DNA of 64,000 nt. Source: Diplolepis rosae (Eukaryota; Arthropoda; Insecta; Hymenoptera; Diplolepididae). Position 1 is the first letter of the stretch. Every line of letters starts with the position of its first letter. The DNA lies in NCBI GenBank assembly GCA_030998225.1, contig JAPYXD010000275.1:682001-746000 (forward strand). The letters are read 5' to 3'. The position numbers were made by a program, and so were the translations under genes. The notes beneath the pieces are model-generated. The model was given only the letters and a program-made list of their open reading frames with translations, searched no databases and was not told the origin of the DNA. Below, piece after piece: positions 58,020 through 64,000 of the stretch.

Positions 58020-58841
58020 ATGTTTCTTATTGTATCTCATTATATTTCTCAAACTAAAAAATTTTATTACAACAACATATTCACTTCCATTAAAAAAATA
58101 TGAGATTACTAGATAAATTCTGATGAAATTGACTGAAAAATTAGTAAACTTAACCGAAAACTAGTGTGAAATAAACTACATTTTGGGTTGTTTTCAGCCT
58201 CAAAAAAGTAGAAATCCTTTTAGCCAATAAATCAATTTGTAAGTTTTACACTATAAAAAAAATGATGATCTGAAAATTATTAACGATTACTATAAGTGCA
58301 ATAAGAGATCGATACGCAGTCTGGGAATGAGTCCTATACTCTTCAATACTCTCTTTTCTCGTTTAGTAATCATTCCTGTTTTTTAGTAATCGTTCATATT
58401 TTTTCAGTGTAGTTCAGTAAAGCAATGCCTTTAAGACCACGGTTCAACCAAACTACGTGACCCAATTCCTGTAAAAGTGCGTATAAGATAACTTTTTATT
58501 TTACAAAATATCTTCCTGGAAATTTAGAAAATACAACAGATGACGATAAAGAATATCTGTTAACTTCGTTCAAGAAGAGATTTAAAAATATTTATTAAAA
58601 GGAAGGTAATAGAAATGCTTCATTGCCTTTTCTTACGTTTCTCAAATTTTAAGACAAATGTTTTTTGTATTAACAAAGTTATCTTAGACACACGAATTAA
58701 TTTATAATTTAGTCACGTGGTCCGATTGATCCACGGCCTTGAGGCCATGGCCCAAGCAGGTCACGTACAAAAATTATATGTTAATCCATGCATGTAAGAT
58801 AACCATTTGTTAAAATAAAATATCTTGCTCAAACTTCAGTA
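58020..58841. other. Unassigned DNA
   Basis: 58692-58738 resembles the first 47 bases of the window. No gene or other repeat recognised. Confidence 0.4.
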
Positions 58842-59086
58842 CACTGAAGAAACAGTTTCTTTGAATCAGATACATTTTTTTGATATACGGTCAAATAAAT
58901 TTTTTTTTTAATTAAAGAAAGTTTTGTTAATTCAAACAAAAATGCTTTGGTCCAAAGAAATAGATTTGTTTACATTAAAGAGAATTTGTTTAAATTAACA
59001 AAGCTTTCTTCAATTCAAAGAAATTTTTTCTTTGAACGTATATCAAAGAAATGTTTCTTTGATTCAAAGGAACTGTTTTCTCAGTG
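58842..59086. mobile_element. TACACTGAAGAAACAG MITE with CAAAGAAA monomers (intact copy)
   Basis: CACTGAAGAAACAGTTTC at the left and GGAACTGTTTTCTCAGTG at the right, TA on both sides. The interior is a chain of TTCAAAGAAATTTCTTTGA-type palindromes. Remnants occur at 2390-2460, 14640-14745, 15140-15245, 19291-19553 and 20110-20300. Confidence 0.85.
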
Positions 59087-59279
59087 TAATTGTCCATTAT
59101 CATTACAACACATAATTGTAGAGTCTGGCTGTAGTAGCGCGCGTCACACAATTTTCGAAAATTAATCAACCGAAAACAAAGGTCCACTCAAGAAAAAGCT
59201 ACGTCACGTATTAAATATTTTTTGCTTATTCATCTCAGGGAAATTTCTGATCTCAAAGTCGAGGTAAGACTTGCCGGGG

Positions 59280-59735
59280 TCCTCTTGTTTCATTGTGAAC
59301 AAACCCGGCACCCATCTTACGCACAGCTTTCATATATCCAAATTTTCAATTAAAATGCGATGTACAGCACTTCTTGAAATGCCATCATGTCTGCTAGCTC
59401 GCGCACTTTTAGTCGACGGTCATCCGATACTATTTTGTGGGTTTTCTTCAATTCTGTCGCGGTCACCTCATTTGTTCGACCACCGCGATGTTTGTCTTGG
59501 CAGCTCATACGACCTCGTTTAAACTCTGCCACCCAATACTTTATTGTTGTAAACGAAGGAGCAGACCTTTCAAATGAAAGTATTGTATCACACAACAATG
59601 ACTAATTTTTTCCATGTTTACAAATTCACTGAGAGCGTTTACTATTGATAGCTGTCAAACAAATACTAAACAACGTCGCATCTTCGAACTTCTAACATAA
59701 ATTTTATGAGGTTGGTACTTTCGACCATAGTAATT
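59280..59735 (-). pseudogene. Mariner (irritans-type) 5' fragment
   Basis: The minus strand encodes MLCDTILSFERSAPSFTTIK, YWVAEFKRGRMSCQDKHRGG and a second HTH (KTHKIVSDDRRLKVRELADM). These are the N-terminal DNA-binding half of an irritans-type mariner transposase; the catalytic half is absent. The likely 5' end is GGTCGAAAGTACCAACCTC at about 59730. It is a different subfamily from mariners A-F. Confidence 0.8.
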
Positions 59736-59922
59736 TTTTTCAAACAACAACCGTCATCTTTTCGCTAGATCGGGTGCTTTTGAGATTAGCCTCGTATTTA
59801 TAATTTCCTAAATTTTGATCGATTTATTTCGATGTAAAATTGTATATCAGGTGTACAAATAAGTTTCCGCCGTTCGATAAAAGTTGGCGTCACCAGTAAG
59901 TTTTGGTTGAAATTGACAGATA
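59736..59922. other. Short unassigned spacer
   Basis: 59840-59880 (CAGGTGTACAAATAAGTTTCC) recurs inverted at 63245-63275. Confidence 0.4.
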
Positions 59923-60653
59923 CAGTAAAACCCCGTTTATCGCAACACCTTCTAATCAAATGCCTCCCGTTTATCGCAAAATCGGAGGGGTTCCCACTTC
60001 TTCGCCACCAGCTTGAACAACTGATTATCAGCACATGCGCCTAAACGAATAGTTTCACGCGCTTTCGCTGTTTATCATTGTTTACAGTCGTGTTCCAATA
60101 ACCTCGAATGCGTTTTTTTATTGTCATTATATGTGCAATTATAAATGAGTGAAAACGTGGAACCGAACGATGGTACGTAAACGACTAGTACAAACAATAC
60201 ATTTTAATTACTTTAAAGCTTACATATTTCTCTCATAATTTTCGAATGCATGATTGAATTTTTTTCAGTAGAAATATTCCCGCATTTTGTAAAACAATTG
60301 ATTCGCAATTGGTAAAGCGATTGCTGTACTAGGCACAATTCATGCTATAATTTGTCATAATAATATACATTGAAATGTGAAAAATTTATATATTTTTATG
60401 TTACATATAAAACACAAATATATAGCAATATATACATAAACGATAGTTTCATATCATATAAACGATATATTTCATATCTCCCTAATATACGAAAATTCAT
60501 ATAAATATATGCATCACAAATATAAAAGTGAGGGGTATTCCCGCCTATCCTTAAGAATCACGTGACCACTGTTTATTGCGATAAACGGGAGAGACAAGTT
60601 GTAATAAACGGGAGTTGCGATAAACGGGTGTTGCGATAAATGGGGTTTTACTG
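59923..60653. mobile_element. Pogo/Tigger-like MITE (TIR CAGTAAAACCCCG)
   Basis: CAGTAAAACCCCGTTTATCG at the left, and CGATAAATGGGGTTTTACTG inverted at the right, TA on both sides. Further GATAAACGGGAG / CTCCCGTTTATC units lie inside both ends. CAGTAxAAxC starts with TA duplication are typical of pogo/Tigger relatives. The AT-rich middle has no transposase. Mariner E starts 5 bp after its right end. Confidence 0.75.
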
Positions 60654-61561
60654 TATATTGAGTTGGCAACAAAGTCATTTCGGTTTTTTCTGCTAGATGA
60701 CTTTAGTCGTTCGAAGTCGTTCTTCTCTGTTGCAAACTTCAGACCGTATATGGTATTTAGCAGCTGAAGTTTCATAGATTATTCAATAAAAAAAAGTTTC
60801 AAGTTTTGTTGTTTATTTATTGTTGTGTATTGATTGGAAATGGAGATTCCAGACGGTCATTTTCGTCACATTTTACTTTATTACTTGCGAAAAGGTAAAA
60901 ACGCAATGCAAGCTCTGAAAAAGTTGTATGATATTTATGGTGAAAAATCATTAACAGAACGCCAGTGCCCGAATTGGTTTGCTCGTTTTTGTTCCGGAGA
61001 TTTTGGCCTCAAAGATGCACCACGCTCTGGACGCCCAACTGAAGTTGACGACGATAAAATAAAAGCAATGATAGAAAATAACCGGTATAGTACGACATCA
61101 TACATGCGTTTAAAGGCATTTAAAACGACTTGATTATGTTAATAAGCTTGATATTTGGTTTCCTCACAAATTGAACGAAATTCAACTCACCAAACGAATT
61201 TCCATTTGTGATTCACTGCTGAAACGTAACGGAACCGATCCATTTTTAAAGCGAATCATAACGGGCGATGAAAAATGGTTTGTTTACGATAACATCGTCG
61301 GAAAAAGATCATGGAGCAAGCGAGATGAGCCTGCACAATCGACATCAAAAGCCAATATTCATCGAAAGAAAGTTACGCTGAGTCTTTAGTGGGATTTGAA
61401 AGGTATTGTTTATTTTGAGCTGCTCCCAGGGAACCAAACTATCAATTCGAATGTCTACTGTCGCCAGCTAATGAAATTGGCCTAAGAAATCAAGGAAAAG
61501 CGGCCAGAACTGGTAAGTCGTAAAGGCGTCATCTTTCGTCAAGATAACGCGAGACCACATA

Positions 61562-61700
61562 CGAGGTTTGTCCGGAAAGTATCGAGCCTACCTTTATATC
61601 TCCGCGCCATAGTGTTCGAGCGACCTCTGCGGGGCATGAACGTCAACAGTAAAGCCTCACGAACCTATCGGTAGGAGCGATACTTTCCGGACAGACCTCG
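61562..61700. mobile_element. 139-bp MITE (TIR CGAGGTTTGTCCGGAAAG)
   Basis: CGAGGTTTGTCCGGAAAGTA / TACTTTCCGGACAGACCTCG, TA on both sides, inside the mariner E gene between RPH and TSLVT codons. Its first bases (CGAGGTTTGT) match the mariner A ends, so a mariner A-type transposase may have moved it. Confidence 0.85.
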
Positions 61701-61777
61701 TACATCTTTGGTCACTCGCAAAAAATTATTGGAGTTAGGCTGGGAAGTGGTTTCATCCACCGTTTAGTTCTGACCTT

Positions 61778-62601
61778 CCCGTGTAGAAATTTGGGTAGGG
61801 CGCCGATTGGGCCCCGATCGGGAAAAATGTGCCCCCGATAGGGTAATCTGTCTAGCGCCAGACAAGTAATGAAACGCCCTACCCTATCGGGCCCAGATCT
61901 AGGCCTGTAAAATGGGGGCCCCGATCTGGTCCAAATATGGCCCCTTCTAATTTTGTATTTCTACAAATAGTAAAATTTAAAAGCTTTTCGTTTAATAACA
62001 ATAAATAGTTGGATCAAGAAAATGTATTTCATAAAATCGGATTGGTGATGCAACAGTATAATTAGAAGTATACAAACAGTATAATCTTCTAACCCGTCTT
62101 CTTAGTCTGTAGAACTATTCGATTCTTCTGAACCTAAAATAAATTACATTATTAATAATTTTCTTTCTACAAAATTCACTTTGGAAAATTGAATATACGA
62201 TATAAAAAATAATGAAACACAATAACGTTCTACACTTAAAATTATAATTTTCTTTTCAAAAAACTGTTAATAAACAAATATCTCAAGTAATAATCTAGTT
62301 CACTACAATATTAGGATTTAGGTAATGAATCTAGTGAATTAACTTAGCTTGATCTATAATGCGGATATAAGAAATCTCACCAACGATTATTCTGTGCTTC
62401 CGAACTAGCCATGTACTTTTTGCTTTTGGCATTTTAATTTCAATATAGTCACTACAATATCACGACCACAATACAAAATTTAAAAATAATCTTGTCTATC
62501 ATAATCCGACGTGGTTCCGACACGGACCACACGTCACATGTGGTAAATCCGATCCGGCCCGGATCGGAACTTGGGAACAAGTTGGGCAATTTCTGCACAA
62601 G
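61778..62601. mobile_element. CCCGTGTAG-ended GGGCCC mosaic element in mariner E
   Basis: CCCGTGTAGAAATTTGGG at the left; the right end reads CAATTTCTGCACAAG, which is CTTGTGCAGAAATTG inverted. TT flanks both ends, and removing the element restores GACCTTGCACC in the mariner frame. The outer part has GGGCCCCGATCGGG and GATCCGGCCCGGATC units; the middle is AT-rich. Confidence 0.75.
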
Positions 62602-62878
62602 TTGCACCATCACATTACCATTTATTTCGGTCACTTCAAAACCATTTGAAGGGAAAAACATTCGATTCAAATGAGGCCGTCAAAAATGAGTTGATTCAGT
62701 TTTTTGCCTCCAAGAACCAAACTTTCTACGAAAGCGGAATTATGAAGCTGACTGAAAGATGGAAAAATGTCATCGAACAAAATGGTCAATACATAATTGA
62801 TTAATGTTTGTTATTTGTATTAATAAACTTGCTTTGAAAATCATTAAAAGAAACCAAATGACTTTGTTGCTAACCCAA

Positions 62879-63803
62879 TAAAATGTCACTGTCGTAAGGT
62901 TGGACATCTGTCAACAACATAACCTTGAAATACTAGTGAATTTTTATCAGCATAATATATTCTCTTGTATGCAAAATGTCGAGTTTTGAGCCGAATAAGC
63001 GTCATTTGCAGGAACTTTTGATTTACTTCTTTAATTTTAAGAAATCTAAAGTTTAAGAACGGTGAATTTGACATCGAAGACAAAGAACCTAGCAGAAGGC
63101 CGAAAGTCTACGAAGACGCGGAATTGGAAGAATTATTGGATCAAGATTCGTGCCAAACGCAAGAAGAACAATAAGATAGAAAATACTTCGTCTAAAACAT
63201 AAGGTTCCTTTCTTTCACAATAAATGCCCAATTTTTGATAAAAACGGCGGAAACTTATTTGTACACCTGATACATAGAGAAAACAATTGATAGCCATCGA
63301 CTGAATTGGCCATCTGACCTGCATGATCCATGGCCTCAATCAGAGGTTTCAGTTTCCTCTCTATAATTAACATTTGAGAAGAGGTATCTTAAAATAAAGA
63401 GCGAATTTTTGCATAGTTTATCTATTTCGGTATACCGGAATCTGAATTGGACGGGCGTGGATACCAGATGGGTGGAAGTAGTCGCACTTTTCTTTAGGGG
63501 ATTGAGAGTGGAATAAAAAGAGAAAGAGATGGTTTCTTTGGCAAACTCTGCGGTGTTTTGCGGAATGTCTATTCCTCTTGGCGTTTTCTTATTACCCCTT
63601 TCTTCCCTCCTGGATGGACCAGCGTATCCGTTTTAGCTGTAGGTCGTGTCACAATGGCGCTCGTGCACCGATGATCCCATAAATCCAAGGGGCGAGGATT
63701 CTTGCTTTCTTCTCTTTCCCCGACTATCCTTATCTCTCTTTCTCCTTCTCTTTCAGTGTCTTTGCCCAAAGCGTGGAGAGACGCATATACCGTACCCTGG
63801 CGT
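62879..63803. other. Unassigned DNA
   Basis: No gene or complete element recognised. 63305-63335 carries a GATCCATGGCCTCAA block similar to 35-50 and 58732-58750. Confidence 0.35.
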
Positions 63804-64000
63804 GTTGTGATATTAATACAATCACGGATCACTCCCGGGTTAGCCGGCAGCCGCGCGCAGACACTAGATTGTCTGAATCGGGGTGAACGACTTTATATAG
63901 CATAGTCGAGTCTTCGCGCTCTTTTGGTTCTTGCTTTGTGCTCGAAATTTGCTTGTTCAAGCCACTAAATAAAAAGAAGCTGTAACTACTCTGCTTATAA
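63804..64000 (+). other. Possible start of an LTR (cut by window end)
   Basis: Starts TGTTGTGATATTAATACAAT, followed by a GC-rich stretch, a TATA-like TTTATATAGC (63889-63898), an AGTCGAGTCTTCG initiator-like block about 10 bp later and AATAAAAAG (63967-63975). This order of TATA, start and poly-A signal within 170 bp resembles a retrotransposon LTR. No second LTR or primer-binding site is within the window, so this is tentative. Confidence 0.3.

Larger units (their letters stand above)
60840..62804 (+). pseudogene. Mariner E transposase, interrupted twice
   Basis: The start ATG at 60840 opens MEIPDGHFRHILLYYLRKGK, the N-terminal HTH with SLTERQCPNWFARFCSGDF, then RSGRPTEVDDD. A frame break follows at about 61130. 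LDIWFPHKLNEIQLTKRISI and the first catalytic block TGDEKWFVYD come next, then a stop (SLCSL-like region, 61387) and ELLPGNQTINSNVYCRQL. The second catalytic block RQDNARPH is cut by the 139-bp MITE. A third block, FSSDL, is cut by the mosaic element, and the C-terminus resumes at 62600 with APSHYHLFRSLQNHLKGKTF to NGQYIID-stop. The third Asp block and several codons have drifted. Inactive. Confidence 0.9.
60658..62878 (+). mobile_element. Mariner element E (TIR TTGAGTTGGCAAC)
   Basis: TTGAGTTGGCAACAAAGTCA at the left and TGACTTTGTTGCTAACCCAA at the right, TA on both sides. With its two insertions (61562-61700 and 61778-62601) removed, about 1.26 kb remains, the expected full length of a mariner. 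Confidence 0.9.

Noticed and set aside
57516..58103. 195-codon open frame
   Set aside because: Passes through a palindromic mosaic element and its flank; no recognisable protein features.

Overview
The window is AT-rich eukaryotic DNA and reads as a transposon graveyard. I recognise no host protein-coding gene and no tRNA, rRNA, snRNA or CRISPR array. The mix of many mariner (D,D34D) relics with TA target duplications, Penelope-like retroelements (PLEs), a Transib-like element and a crowd of foldback MITEs points to an arthropod, most likely an insect. A hymenopteran would fit, but the sequence alone does not settle it.

Layout. 1-7 kb: unassigned AT-rich DNA, family A copy 1 (1273-2366), a CAGTGA-monomer MITE, a MITE carrying another MITE (4513-5072), and a 1,068-bp near-perfect palindrome (5439-6506). 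7.4-12.3 kb: a region bounded by 30-bp inverted repeats with TA duplications. It holds a hairpin repeat and two foldback elements built from GGAACGTTC motifs. 12.3-21 kb: mostly unassigned, with a hAT-like MITE (13796-14343), a degenerate minisatellite (16.3-17.4 kb) and hairpin repeats. 21.2-27 kb: family A copy 2, split by two foldback MITEs and two mariners, one of which carries a further insertion.

28.1-40.3 kb: PLE-rich. A PLE end fragment with a hammerhead motif lies at 28.4-28.9 kb. A head-to-head PLE with inverted 0.9-kb arms lies at 32.6-35.4 kb. A foldback MITE at 36.0-40.3 kb has been split by two mariner types, a PLE fragment and a copied piece of the 28-kb locus. 40.5-50.2 kb: TACAC-ended MITEs, palindrome mosaics rich in GGCCCAG/CTGGGCC, and a Transib-like element (44603-45949) whose ends carry the CACAGTG heptamer and a 5-bp duplication. 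50.7-52.0 kb: family A copy 3. 53.0-55.4 kb: a second, decayed PLE with a well-formed hammerhead motif. 56-63 kb: more mosaics, a pogo-like MITE, and a mariner with a MITE and a mosaic element inside it. The last 200 bases may be the start of an LTR.

How it fits together. Most protein-coding traces belong to elements that can no longer move themselves: mariner genes lack catalytic Asp regions or carry frameshifts, and the PLE reverse transcriptases are truncated or mutated. The most notable signals are hammerhead ribozyme motifs at PLE ends, the RSS-like ends of the Transib-like element, and a set of MITE families that share a terminal TACAC(T/G)GAGAAA-type motif while each is filled with its own short palindrome. 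Nesting gives a partial order of insertions.
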